Positions 25,763-37,046 of a stretch of DNA of 64,000 nucleotides are shown here, one piece after another; position 1 is the first letter of the stretch, and each line of letters opens with the position of its first letter. The translations under genes were made by a program, and so were the position numbers. The DNA is taken from the NCBI GenBank assembly GCA_026419785.1, contig JAODTK010001699.1, positions 1 to 64,000 of the forward strand, written 5' to 3'. Source of the stretch: Sclerodactyla briareus (Eukaryota > Echinodermata > Holothuroidea > Dendrochirotida > Sclerodactylidae). The notes below the pieces were generated by a model. It saw only the letters and a list, made by a program, of their open reading frames with translations, made no database searches and was not told the DNA's origin.

Positions 25763-26904
25763 TGTTTGGTATTAATTTTTTATATCCTGACGAAACATCC
25801 AGACTTGTGTGAGCGGTCTACAAATTAGATTCCCGTATAATTTGCATGGCAGTTCATTTATCAGTTTTGCAATCCGTGTAAATATTGCCGCTCCCACATT
25901 CTTAATGATCATGTACCGACTGCTCGGTCGTCATATAGTCGAAAACTATGAAAACGTCATTATGTAGTGATTTTCATTCCTTCGAATATCACTTTCTCTG
26001 CTTCGCAAGAGTTCCCTGGAGATCTCAGGAGGTTCCATCAACTTCACCATGGATTCTTCACTTGTTCATCTGTTCATTATAATTTTGCAATGATTTGTCG
26101 ATTTACACGCACAGCTCGCGGTTTCAAATAACATCATTTATTCATCGACCAAGGCCTATAGTTTAATATTTCAAATAATATAAACAACATATGAGTCCCT
26201 GTGAATCAGTAGCGTATACGTTTTCAGGAATCACGGGCGAATTATTTATTCGAGGTTGGTCATTTTTTTCTGGATGTTGGTGCTTCGGGGTCGTTTATGG
26301 AAGACTATGTCCTTCGGACTTAAATCACTAAACTAAACTAAACTAAACTAAACTAGAGTTTTAGAGAAGTGGCGACATTCAGTATATTTGCTGATAGCCA
26401 TTCACGAGGATATTTTAGAGCCGAGAAAAAAGGGTGTAAATGGGCCGTTCAAATCAGATGCTTGTGTTAGCGACTTTGTTCTTTCCTTATAGAAAGTGTG
26501 TTCAAATGGCTCACGCCCACATCATAGTGAATCGTATGCTAACATTGTGTTAAATTCGTGCGCACTTGAATTGACAACAAGATGCGAGTACCGTTACTAT
26601 TTCACAACTCAAACTGGTAAACAATATGGATATATAATATCGACTGGGGAGGCAACGGCAAACGAACACATGTAAACTATTTAAATGAAAAATATCACCG
26701 TGCGAGTTACAACGAACGACATATATGAACATTGTATCAGCAACATGCAATTTCGGGTACTGAACTTCAGTGTATGAGGCCCCTACGCGACGAATCCTAG
26801 GCAGAGCAGCATAGATGGGATAAGTGTCAGTAAGTGTACATGTAGCGTTTAGGCAATAGGTAGGGTGCTGATACCGAGTCAGGTGTAATCCCCATAACAA
26901 AGTT
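25763..26904. other. Unassigned non-coding DNA with a short (AAACT)n
   Basis: Holds about five copies of AAACT at 26331-26356. The 147-codon minus frame (26550-26993) runs into the dispersed-repeat tail next door and is not credible as a protein. Confidence 0.55.
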
Positions 26905-27235
26905 ACAAAATAATAATATCTCGTTCTTATATAGCGCTTTTCCACGTCGAAGACATGCTCAAAGCTCTTTACAGATATTACCCGACGCACCATTCAGACG
27001 CGCATATCGTGTTCGGTCCCACAAGGGCTTCCACATAGGGCGCTCGCTACTCTTCACAAGTCACCGCACAAGTTACCCACTTTAACACTGGGTGGCGTGG
27101 TGACATTTTCAGGAGACATTCCTTGTCCACACAGCATGCGGAAAAGTTCCTTGGGCTTCCAATGGGCTCCGAATCGCAATCAATGGTTTTGCAGTCTGGA
27201 GCTAATCCGCCTCCCTGAAAAACATGGATTATCTC
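26905..27235 (-). repeat. Dispersed repeat (SINE/LINE-type) with GCGCTATATAAG 3' end
   Basis: On the minus strand the sequence reads CTGTAAAGAGCTTTGAGCATG, then GGAAAAGCGCTATATAAGAAC, then a short ATT tail (26905-26925). 'TGTAAAGCGCTTTGAG...AAGCGCTATATAA' plus a trinucleotide tail is a recurrent 3' end of animal SINEs and L2/CR1-like LINEs. The upstream boundary is not clear. The body around 27000-27200 contains no tRNA-like promoter that I can see. Its 5' side abuts the 5' side of the oppositely oriented LINE relic. Confidence 0.55.
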
Positions 27236-27269
27236 CATATCTTAAGAACCTTTGTCATTCCAGTATAGG

Positions 27270-28400
27270 AGCGTTATCGTTGGATTGTCGGATGGATGCG
27301 TTCGTTGGGGTTGTGAATAAACATGCCGCTCTAAAAAGTGGGTAAAATGGAAATCCAACCAACGTGGTTCAACGAGGAGATAAGACATGCTATTAGAAAG
27401 AAAATGGATCAAAATGTTCGGATCAGCAATTCCATCACTTCTGGCGAAACAAAGTCGTGTCGTTTATTATTGGATCGACCAAGAAAAATCATTAAAAAAT
27501 CCCGGCATTAGTAATAGCAGAGGTGATCCGTAGGCCATCTGGAAGTTGCTTAGGAACGTCCAGTCCAACGACACCAACAATTAGTAATGATAATCTTTCA
27601 TTTAATCCAGTTGATATTGCTGAGGCTTTCATTGTTTGTTACGTCTGTGTCGTCTAAATTGCTTGTCAACACGTTGATTACCGAAAGTACTTATCTTGAA
27701 AGTGTCGAACAAAATTAGGTGCTGATGTTGATTTAAAAATTCCAGAGATTTTTTTTCTGGAATCTACTGTTAAAATGAACGTAAGGCTAGATGACGAAAA
27801 GTTCAGATGATATAAGTGTCTATCATAGCTGCTGAAAAAGCGGAACACAACCTTAATATAAAATAAACTGTAATGTGAGTAGCTCAGTCTTTTCCACTCT
27901 GTGTTTTGTTCGTTTGTTTCCTATATTCGAAAGCGATTCCCATCTTGAAATGTCCGATCATCGACCATTCTTCCTCCATCTTACAGTGTTATTGAAGGTG
28001 TTAGAAAGAATTTGCATACTTCTCCAATTCGTTATTGCCGATGGGGTTATACGTATGCCAAGTTCGGCTTCATAGAAGGTCACTCTTGCGAGACAGCTTC
28101 GTGGAAAATCGTCAACGAATGGAACGAACAAATCTATTGAAACTGTGCACCTGAGGAACCTGTCGGACCAAATTAGATTCTAGATGATGAACCTTCGATC
28201 TATAGCCAATCAAAAAGATTTGTTAACTGGTTTCCGTCGTATTCGTCTAATCGCCCAAAAGTTACGTATATTAGTGTACTTCCACCCCACTGTCTGTGAC
28301 GTGTGGGGTACTATAATTATTTATCACATTATTATTACCATAGATGAACGTCAGTCACGGTTCATCGAATATGTATGCTGACGATACCATCCCAGTTAAA
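27270..28400 (+). mobile_element. LINE relic (CR1/L2/Jockey group), linker to reverse transcriptase
   Basis: In order on the plus strand with many frameshifts and stops: RMDAFVGVVNKHAALK (ends about 27334), which fits the pre-RT 'F...D.HAPLK' segment; PTWFNEEIRHAIRKK at 27359-27403, a strong match to the 'PWFN.EIR.AIRKR' linker between endonuclease and reverse transcriptase; DPKAIWKLL-like and FNPVDIAEAF (about 27603-27632); PIFESDSHLEMSDHRPF with KVLERI (about 27920-28010), the 'PIFK.G....NYRPIS...K.LER' fingers motif; and YADDT at 28374-28388. The distance between the last two motifs is shorter than in intact elements, suggesting internal loss. The element is dead. Related sequence may continue to about 28.65 kb but I cannot align it. 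Confidence 0.8.
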
Positions 28401-31334
28401 AGGCAAGTGTGTGCACGAATTGAATATACAAATATGAAGAAAGTGTTAGAATGGTGTGTGAATAATAAAAAAGGATTCAAATAACACCAAAACAAGGATC
28501 ATTTTTATTGGTTGTGACAAAGATAAGAAGAAGCACTTGAATCAGTTATCCAGTAACAACTGTGACGCGTTACAAACAGAAAATCAGACACGCGAAATAA
28601 TAGCGGGGCGCACTGACAAAGTGCCATAGTTAAATCGACCCGAATTCCAATGCAATAAGTACAGTGCACTTTTGAAACAGTTCTTGTCAGTTAGTATAGG
28701 GAACTTGTGAAAATTTAGGCGATTGCTGTCCTTTCGAAACGCCCCGTAGTTTTATATTATATATATATATAATAGATAGTATTTATATATGTATGTATAT
28801 GTCGCCTCAGCAACTTTCAGTTACTCTTGGTTTACTAGGACAGTGAGTCACAGCGTCCTGATGTGGGGGGACATATCCTCGACGGATATAGGGGATAGGT
28901 CATAAAAAATTCAATAGACGCAAAATGGGCCTCCTACGGACGGATATGAAGGTAGTAATCTGGATGTGATTGACAATAGTGATTGATAATAAAATAGTGG
29001 TAGTAGTATACCTTTATCTACAAAAAAGTTTGTAATAATTCATGGCAAACATGAACATGCTTACTGGTTTTACTAGCGAGGAAATTTGTTGTTACTCGAC
29101 ACAGACAGTCGGTGGGGGGAGATGTTGACTGTCACTATTCGGCTTCTAAGGGATCGAGACATTATAGTGACTCACATTTCAAATGAATTGAGGAGACCTG
29201 AATGTAGTGGTGAAAAAATCTCACAACGCCACAATAACTTTACTACGCCACTGATGTTCAATGATGTTCACATTATGCGTTTTATGGATCTTGTATCAAA
29301 CCCCATCGGTGAATCTTCCAAATAACCCCTTGCTATTGAAGCCCAATACTAGAGCTGCAGCGAATCTCAAACAGAATAGTTTGGGTATTCAATTCTATGA
29401 GCCTACAACAGCATTTCCCGTGTGAAAATGCCCAGTGTGCTTACAATCAACACATGCCTATATTTCCTCTTTTTTACACATAATGATTGAAGGGGATGGT
29501 AGATTGTGGTGGATACGGGCCAAGAAGGACTAGGACCCTTAGAAAGTAACAGTAATACCTAAAGCGAATGATTGGTACGTTCCGACGACTATGTTGATGT
29601 CCCACCTAACACCAGAATACTCATATGGTTGTGCGGGGTGGAGATTATGAGAAAGAATCTGGAGCAGCGAAATTGACATTCCCTAAAGATGGGATTATAT
29701 TCCGTAGTTCCAACGTCATTACATTTGGAAGAATAGACGCCAATGGTATTTAACGACTCTCATCACCACCGTCATTCGGGTGAGGTGGTGTAGACAATTT
29801 TGAAGCTAGGAAACCTTTAAAACTCAGCAAAATTGCAAGCTAAAAATTCGTAATAGATAGCAAGCATTTCTCATTTCCAGGGGGATGAACGGAAGAAGAC
29901 AAATCTTGAGGACTGGATGCGATACTGAAGTTATAAGGAAGCAGAGCGTCACGTTTGAGTTGAGGGGGTAGCGTTGATTTTTAGTTGATAGTAACTGATG
30001 AGAGTAAAGATACTATATGAATCATATAATAACAAACCTTGATAACCGTTAACAGAAGAGAATGGATAGACGAACACCTTAAGAATCAAAGAAATATAGA
30101 ACTCCTGTAAGCGATGCACAACGATCTGTTATACTCCATGCCATTACCATCGCGAATCCTCCAGGTACATAGAATAAGCTATGTCGCTTTGCATAACTAA
30201 ATGTAGAGGTTGGGTAAACTAGGGTGATTTGAAGCCAGTAGGCTCAGCCAGGAACCCTGACCGTATTCATAATGGATGAACACGGGCAATAACTCGCTTC
30301 TTTTCTCGACTAGTGCTCAGATGATATCGAACCTGGAGGAGCGGAAGTCTCACATACCTGTCGTGAACTCCCGTAACAGACCCCATTACCCCAGAAAGTC
30401 CCTAAGTTTAGCAAACGGAACTATGACGTGAAACCAAGACCACTCGCCCCTGCAACTGCGTACAGTCCCCTAAGGACAGGTCCCGGACTGCATGAATTCG
30501 ACCATGAAGTTGCCCTTGCAATCGTCCTGATCATCATTTTCCGTGCCCTGACTCCCCTGCCCGATGGGCCTAATAATAAAAGTACCAGGAATCTGAAGCC
30601 TTTATTATTACATGAATGGATATGAACCCCATTCCGTTTTTTGGCTCAAGCGTTCTCCAGATTTGCTAATCACTCATTTAATATCAAATGTACACCGTTG
30701 ATAAACGGGAGTATAGTACGAAGATCGCAAGATAGAACCAGCACATGCTTTACTTTGTTGATTTTCAAAATGGGAACGGTTTGAATATCATAACCGCCAG
30801 AATCCAGCTGAGTAATTGCGCAGATTATTTTCAGTCAGGTCAAACGAATTCCGTCCTCGGTACAAGATTACACGAAAGTGATTAGTGTATTCGACGAACT
30901 GTCGTATTTCCCATGCAGGATTTTCATTCCTTCATCTTCAAAATAGTTCTACATCAAAATTATTCCTTTGTAAGTTTTTCTTTTCAGCGTAATGTATGCA
31001 CGAACGCCTCTGGCGTTTATTTTAGATAGCTATCAGAATGGTTTTATTACATTGAGAACATCCTACTATGAATAATTTCCTGCATATTGAGTCCACAAAC
31101 AGTTTCACCCGGTATGGAAATCACCATCTTGAGCTATCTAATTTCCCACCATAATTGTGACCGGCGGTACCGTGGCTATCAATTACTCACCTCTGGGAAA
31201 CGGTGAAACTGTCAAAAAAATGTTGCCGACAAATTGATGTGCTTTTTCGTATTTACTGATGGTTGTAAAATCACATGACGAGTACCGCGTTCAAACTCTT
31301 CGCTAACCTGTGCGCTTACTTGTAATCACTCACT
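28401..31334. other. Unassigned non-coding DNA
   Basis: Apart from a short (TA)n/(TATG)n patch at 28753-28801 nothing could be assigned. Plus frames at 29086-29325 and 30428-30625 are below 80 codons and show no domain. The first 250 bp may hold the decayed 3' end of the preceding LINE. Confidence 0.5.
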
Positions 31335-32430
31335 GAATACTCATCGGCTTGATACATTGAGTGGTTGGAAAATGTGCCTGGTTGTGAATTTATTTAGTGC
31401 TTGCTCGCCTGATTGGGTTCGGTGAGTGACTGCTAACCCGCAGGTTCGGAAGAACTCAGTGTGTAGGTGCTAGCTTACTTGCACACATGCATAACAGCTA
31501 CCTTGTAAAATCTAGATTGTGTAAAGTAATTGCCGTGCCAATTCAATAGTATAGTATAGTATAGTATAGTATAGTATAGTATAGTATAGTATAGTATAGT
31601 ATAGTATAGTATAGATAGTATAGTATAGTTATAGTATAGTATAGTATAGTATAGTATAGTATAGTATAGTATAGGCCGTTTCCTGACGTTATTTAGTAAC
31701 GAAAAGACCGACAACAACGGAAACATTGTTTTCAGCACAAGCATGTAGTAAGTCGTTAAGGGTACGCACTGCCAGTAGGATATAAGTGATTACAGTGCGC
31801 GTTGTCGCGGTTGGAGACCTATGCGCCTCCCGGAAGGCAATTTTTCGAAAATGAATTCCGGGATGGGACTGGGTCCTAGACTATGCACTGGGCTTTCTGC
31901 CACTCGTGTCACAACAATATCTAGTCAGGGAATGTCACATCTGAATAATTTTGGGGCTTGTTGTAAATCCCCGGAGGTGGACCTGGTTTGTCAGCTTGCT
32001 ACCCTGGCTAAATTCAGTGAGTGGTTGTCAGCTAGTTAGCTTGATTGATTCACAGTGTGGGTTGGTTTAGCCTATTCACTTGTTGATATGGCAAAGTAGC
32101 GAGTTAACTAGCCTGATTGAAATCATTAATGAGTTGTTGCTAGCTTGCAGAAATGGCTGATTCGGTAGTGGGTGGCTAGTTTGGTGACTTGGCTAAATTC
32201 AGTGATTGAATGCTAGCTGAAAGGCTTGACTGAATTTATTTAGTGGTTGCTTGCTTTTTGGATTGAATGAGTTCAGTGGTGGATTGGTCTGGCCTATTCC
32301 CTTGTTGATATCGCATAGTAGCGAACATGCTGGTTCATTTGAATTCCTTGAGTGATTGCGAGCTTGCGTGTTATTCAATAGGTGTTTACCAGTTTGCTAG
32401 CTTGGTTCATCCCAGTGAGTGCTGGTCTCG
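31335..32430 (+). repeat. Degenerate minisatellite with higher-order repeat
   Basis: Variants of GCTTG(A)TTGAATTCAGTGAG, followed by TGGTTGCTAG, recur many times, for example GGCTAAATTCAGTGAGTGG near 32006, GGCTAAATTCAGTGATTG near 32190, GAATGAGTTCAGTGGTGG near 32264 and TTGGTTCATCCCAGTGAG near 32402. A longer block (CCTATTC.CTTGTTGATAT.GCA.AGTAGCGA) occurs at 32071 and again at 32293, 222 bp apart, showing a higher-order duplication. The array is split by the TATAG microsatellite and ends at an (ATT)n tract. Confidence 0.65.
31546..31674. repeat. (TATAG)n microsatellite
   Basis: About 25 copies of the pentanucleotide ATAGT/TATAG, with two small phase breaks near 31615 and 31629. It lies inside the degenerate minisatellite. 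The Tyr/Ile/Leu-only frame on the minus strand is not a protein. Confidence 0.95.
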
Positions 32431-32440
32431 CTGCCCATAT

Positions 32441-32454
32441 TGTTATTATTATTA

Positions 32455-32520
<66 letters not shown>

Positions 32521-32571
32521 ATTATTATTATTATTATTATTATATTATTATTATTATTATTATAATTTATT
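32441..32571. repeat. (ATT)n microsatellite
   Basis: A nearly pure ATT/TTA tract with occasional AGT or dropped bases. It produces hydrophobic Ile/Leu/Tyr false frames on the plus strand. No LINE coding relic was found directly upstream, unlike the tract at 13.4 kb. Confidence 0.95.
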
Positions 32572-33747
32572 TATAGTTTCTGAAAAGGGCTAGTTTCAAC
32601 ACAAGAAATAAGTATTGCTCTACTCTAACGGGACCATCAACTCTCTCTCTGGTTTTCTTCCATTTGTAAGTGTGATTGACATCAGGGCAAATCAGCTGAA
32701 GTGAGAATATCCGTGTGGCAGTTTGAGGACCTTGAGAAGTTTTTATAGACTGAAAATCGACAACTAGAGAAATATACATATTCATCATTACAAAATTTGT
32801 TTTGTATAACGGGAAATAGTGGGAGAGGTATTGATAGTATTAAGTGGGGGAAAGAACGTTCTCGATAACACGATTCGCCAATTGAATCTAAGGAACGAAT
32901 CTGAGATCTTTTCATTGCAAATATTGTGTGACTAATGTTATAAACTTCTCTCTCAGATGCCTTCCTACGGAGCTCGAAACGTGACAAAATCTTCCAAGTT
33001 AGAATCAGGACGTTGAAAACCGAAACAGAAAAAACAGAAAACTCAATATTAGCAAAGTGTCATTCCCTGAAGAAGCCTCAATAGGGCGAAGTACCGGAAT
33101 AATTTTTTTGCGAATCCTTTTATGTCTTTCATTTCCCGTTTATCATAATTGCAGTGTTCCTCGCTCGAGTTTGAAATGGTCAGATATTAAACGGTGTACA
33201 CGAAAAACCATCGTATTTCAATTCTTCTCGAACCTTCTGAGCAATGTTCTGAAGCTACTAGATTGGTTCATCAGATTCTCGCTTGATAACTCATTTCCGT
33301 TTCCCTTAACTTGGAATACATTCTGTTCCGATTTTGGAATAACTTTTTTTCTTAATATAGGTTGCCTGATAGGACACATGAAAAGGGCTACCAAATCAAT
33401 CAGTTGCATGGACGATCTGACTTCGGTGGAGCTGAGGCGAAATTCGAAGTTTTTGATTCAGATTCCGCGACTGATTTTTTTTTTTCAATTACTTCTTCAA
33501 TTACTATTTTATTGTTACTAATTTTATAGCCTCAACTTCATGGGAAGCATTTATTTCCTTTCACTGGTTTGTGATCAATGAGTTGACCACTTTAACCGAA
33601 GATGCTGTTCTGTGCTCTTTAGATTTTTGTCCCGCTAACTCCTAGGGTAGGCCTTTGCGTCGCTCACGAGAATTTATTTATCCGTGACCCAGCATCCGAC
33701 AGTGTTTTCAAACTAATTAACCACTGATAGGGGTTAGGCGTTACAAA
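32572..33747. other. Unassigned DNA containing a 154-codon open frame
   Basis: A plus frame at 33057-33521 is rich in Phe, Leu and Ser and ends in an AT-rich stretch. I recognise no domain, and its first codons coincide with the CTGAAGAAGCC motif annotated separately, so I read it as non-coding. The rest shows no features. Confidence 0.5.
33067..33091 (+). other. Hammerhead-like CTGAAGA...GGCGAA motif, copy 1
   Basis: The sequence is CTGAAGA, then AGCC, a short loop, GGC and GAAG. A GCC/GGC stem sits between CTGAAGA and GAA. The hammerhead ribozyme core has the same layout (CUGAUGA, stem II, GAAA). The T-to-A change in CTGAAGA and GAAG in place of GAAA would be expected to abolish cleavage. 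Two related copies lie in the foldback at 60.3-60.6 kb. Confidence 0.35.
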
Positions 33748-33901
33748 CGATAATGTAAATCAACGATAATGTATAACTCCCGATTAGTGTAAAAAAAAAA
33801 TCACCGATATGTAAAAACGCCGATAGTGTGCAAAAATACCGATAATGTAAAATCGCTCGCTTACTGATAATGTAAAAACTTTTTACCGATAATGTAAAAA
33901 C
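33748..33901 (+). repeat. Degenerate tandem repeat of CGATAATGTAAAAA
   Basis: About eight copies of (C/T)GATAATGTAAAAA and variants (GATTAGTGTAAAAA, CGATATGTAAAAACG, CGATAGTGTGCAAAAA) follow one another at spacings of roughly 15-25 bp. The spacers are often T- or C-rich and vary in length. Confidence 0.85.
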
Positions 33902-33950
33902 ATTTTTCTGAAGACTTTCCATATGGTCATATGACATATGGTCACACATG

Positions 33951-34058
33951 TAGTATGTATGTATGTATGTATGTATGTATGTATGTATGTATGTATGTAT
34001 GTATGTATGTATGTATGTATGTAGGTATGTATGTATGTATGTATGTAGTATGTAGTGG
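33951..34058. repeat. (GTAT)n microsatellite
   Basis: More than 20 copies of GTAT with one GTAG interruption near 34021. On the minus strand it gives a false Tyr-Ile-His-Thr repeat protein. Confidence 0.95.
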
Positions 34059-34078
34059 TATGCATGCTAGTGGCTAGG

Positions 34079-34150
34079 TGGTCAGGCGGGCACCGGGCAG
34101 GCGCGGGCAGGCGTCGGGCAGGCACCGGACAGGCGGGCAGACCGGCGGGA
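34079..34150 (+). repeat. GC-rich GGGCAGGC minisatellite
   Basis: Short units GGGCAGGCAC, GGGCAGGCGC, GGGCAGGCGTC and GGACAGGCG repeat head to tail about six times. The base composition contrasts sharply with the neighbouring AT-rich microsatellite. Confidence 0.85.
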
Positions 34151-35267
34151 ACTGTACTATACTTATGATGTGTAAAATAAGTTGTGGTCCTGACATGTGC
34201 GATAAAATCACGGCGTACGCAGAACAAACTAATATAGCGGATGAATGTTGCCATGGGACAGTTGACATAATTATGAGTTACCCGATATGGGATGAAGGGT
34301 GGGGTATGAAAGATCTACCACCATAAACAGCCATAACTGTACGGGCTGCAGGGCTTGGTGATCAACCCTTAAGGGGCCGTAGCGGAGGTGGTTGCAATCG
34401 GGTAAGGGCTTCAGGCGTCTTTTCATTTTTGGGGGGGGGGAGGGATACTGTGGGCCCTCGAGTTCACATGACTACCGATTGGGGGGACTTGCACCACCCA
34501 TTTGTTATGTCATAAGTCATGAGTACGTTTACGAGTCTTTGTAGCCCCATGATGTGCTTAAATAGAGTACATGTGCGAGCAATAACGCATACAAGCGGCA
34601 TGATCTGAGGATGAAATGTACACACAGGGACGACGCATAGTTTGTCTCTGAAAAATGTGGGACGCCAAATAGCGTCTCTATTATTCGAATGACCCTTTTA
34701 AGCTTGAAACGCTCCAATAATTAATCCGGGAAATAAAGACACTCTTTTTAAAGAGGATGTCGTCCAGTATAACTTAATCTTGGAAACAATATACTGCAAC
34801 CAGCAATTTAGAGAAATTGAAACCACCAAATATATATTTCACGCATTTTTTCGTCCAGATAAAAGTGATATAATTAATAATGAAAGATGTGATTCCGAAT
34901 CTACGAGTGTGCTGCACATACGATACTTTGTCGTGCGTATGCAAATTCGCCGTTGCTGTTCGCTGGACGCTAGCAGTGACTTAGAAGCAAAAAAAAAAAA
35001 ACCAACAATTAGTCATGTCATGCCTCCTTGACCGGTTATCGTAATACATGACAAGTTCATTTAATAACATCATCACCACGACATGCTCAAGGTCATGCTG
35101 CACCATTTTGTCCAATCTCTCAACTAATATTGAATTGCAAAAGAGGGCCTTGGGTCTGGTGTCACCAGACTTTTAATTCGGGTGCCAAGGGGGGTACAGC
35201 ATTTGACGGGGCCCCAAATTATTATATGCGCGTGCAGCGCCACCCATGGTTGGCGCGGAGCAGACAG
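34151..35267. other. Unassigned non-coding DNA
   Basis: Contains a run of about 10 G near 34431-34440 and an A run of 12 near 34990. Otherwise nothing could be assigned. No open frame exceeds 90 codons. Confidence 0.5.
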
Positions 35268-36424
35268 AAATAAATAATAAATTATAATAAAATTTGACAC
35301 TTATACTAGGGCTGAATCACAAAAAAAAGGTATCAAAGCGCTTAACAACAACTAAAAATGCAAGATAAGAGTGATGATAAAACACCAAACAGTTGAAAGC
35401 TATAAAACTAAGAAAAAAATTATAGGTAAGATCGGAAGAGCAAAAAAAACGATGCACGTTTAGTTTTTTCCACGAGGAAGTTAAAGGAGATGAAAGGTAT
35501 AATAAAAAAAGGAAGAAGATAACAAAGCGGACAACCAAGAAAAAACCTAATAATAACAAAAGACAAAACTAACAAGAAAAAACAATTAAAGGAGATGCAT
35601 GAAAATATACAATGATAAAAGAGTAAGAGACTCTAAACACCGAGGAACAACTCGAGAAATATAATCAGTTAAAATAGCTCTCAAAGAAGTGTGTTTACAA
35701 GCATTGTTGAAAACGGCGAGGGATGAACTATTTTTGATATGAACTGGTTATTTATTCCATAGCTTTGGTTCAATATAGCTGAAGGCTTGTTCGCCGACTT
35801 TCTTTCGAACAATTGATACGGTAAAGGCAAGACCATCGGCGGACGAACGTATCATGCGTCGAGGTTGGTGAACGGTGAGTAATCCTGAAGATAAGCTGGA
35901 GCAATACCATGAACACATTTGAAAACGTACATGAGAATGCGAAAGTCAATCCGGAGGTGACAGGAAAGCCAGTGTAGGTCCCGAAGGATAGGTGTTATGT
36001 GATCAGGTCGAGGCGGATTTGTTCGAAGTAGTACCCTGAGACGGTGAAACAAATCTTGTGGTCGACCGTGTCAAAAGCGGCGCTTAGATCCATGAGAACC
36101 AGTGCAGTAACATGCCCCTTGTCTAGAGACGACAATATGTCATTATTAACATATGTTAGTGCTGACTCGGTTCCATGAAACGGTTTATAGGCGGACTGGA
36201 ACACATCAGATAACTGGTTGGTGAATATGTGATCGTTCATCCGAGGAGAAACTATTCGTTCGATGGTTTCTTTTGGCAACGAGCCGATAATTCTTCAGGT
36301 CTTCATTATCCAACCCGGCTTTTTTTAGCAGTGAACGTACATGTGATATTTTCTGACTCTCAGGGAACGATCCAGTAGACAGAGACATGTTGACAATATG
36401 CGTTATGTAAGGTACAAACACGTC
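35268..36424 (-). mobile_element. Internally deleted LINE relic (CR1/L2-like)
   Basis: Read on the minus strand from 36424: an N-terminal RT segment (LSTGSFPESQKISHVRSLLK, matching 'G..P..WK.A.V.PLLKK'), DVFQSAYKPFHGTESAL, and LVLMDLSAAFDTVDH ending near 36058, which is RT motif A. It then jumps within about 30 bp to HITPILRDLHWL (36001-35966) and FKCVHGIAPAYL, the C-terminal region. Motifs B to E, including the YADD box, are therefore missing: a deletion of several hundred bases. Further C-terminal sequence (an EPKLWNK-like motif) can be read to about 35640 in shifted frames. A 3' end with AAGCGCTTTGATACC (35329-35345) and an AT-rich tail (about 35270-35298) closes the element. Confidence 0.85.
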
Positions 36425-36428
36425 GATA

Positions 36429-36468
36429 TTTTGTTTAATTAAATTAGTTGTAATTTAATTAAACAAAA
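36429..36468. repeat. Perfect 18-bp hairpin with 4-nt loop
   Basis: Left arm TTTTGTTTAATTAAATTA (36429-36446), loop GTTG, right arm TAATTTAATTAAACAAAA (36451-36468), fully complementary. One further pair and a short bulged extension (TCGA on both sides) lengthen it. It sits immediately beyond the 5' end of the minus-strand LINE relic. It could be the core of a small palindromic insertion or a cruciform-prone site. Confidence 0.9.
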
Positions 36469-36469
36469 T

Positions 36470-37046
36470 CGATAATATAATAATCACTAATTTGATTCAC
36501 GTCACGTCAGAAATTACAATATTGATAAAGCAATGAAATGTTTCCTATCAGCAAGGAAATTCAATGATATTCCTAATCCTGTAATGTTTCGCTCGCTTAG
36601 TGATCTATAATTATAAAATATAATTATGAAAACAGAATTACCAAATGTCTTCGAACAAAAAGTTCAGTTCAAAATCCAAGGAAGTAAAATGACTAGACCG
36701 GTTTAAGAGACAATCTCGCGGTAAACACTGTACATTATTCACCAGAGAAAACGAGATTTCACTCGTCCACACCGCTAACCTACTATTGTGAAGTAGAATA
36801 CTGAGTTTTGACTCTCGTACACTGTATACCAACTGGTTACAGAAGATCACACCCGAATCACAATACTTCAATTCTGGGGGAGGTGATGCGTCCATCGGCT
36901 AAGCATCAAGTTTATCAGTTTGATATCATATACCTGGATGAAAATCCCAGATGGAATCGGTGGAAACTAAAATAGTCGTCAGGCCACTACTTATCATCGA
37001 TCTAATTATGTTTCAAATAACGGGGCGGGAATTTCGAACAGGCCTG
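36470..37046. other. Unassigned DNA between LINE and Penelope-like relic
   Basis: No feature with support. It may hold the decayed upstream part of the Penelope-like element, but I could read no conserved motif before 37047. Confidence 0.45.

Noticed and set aside
32327..32593. Hydrophobic Ile/Leu/Tyr frames resembling a membrane peptide
   Set aside because: They are translations of the (ATT)n microsatellite.
33057..33521. 154-codon plus frame
   Set aside because: No domain, Phe-rich, and it starts inside the CTGAAGAAGCC motif of a repeat.
33883..34254. Tyr-Ile-His-Thr repeat protein on the minus strand
   Set aside because: Translation of the (GTAT)n microsatellite.
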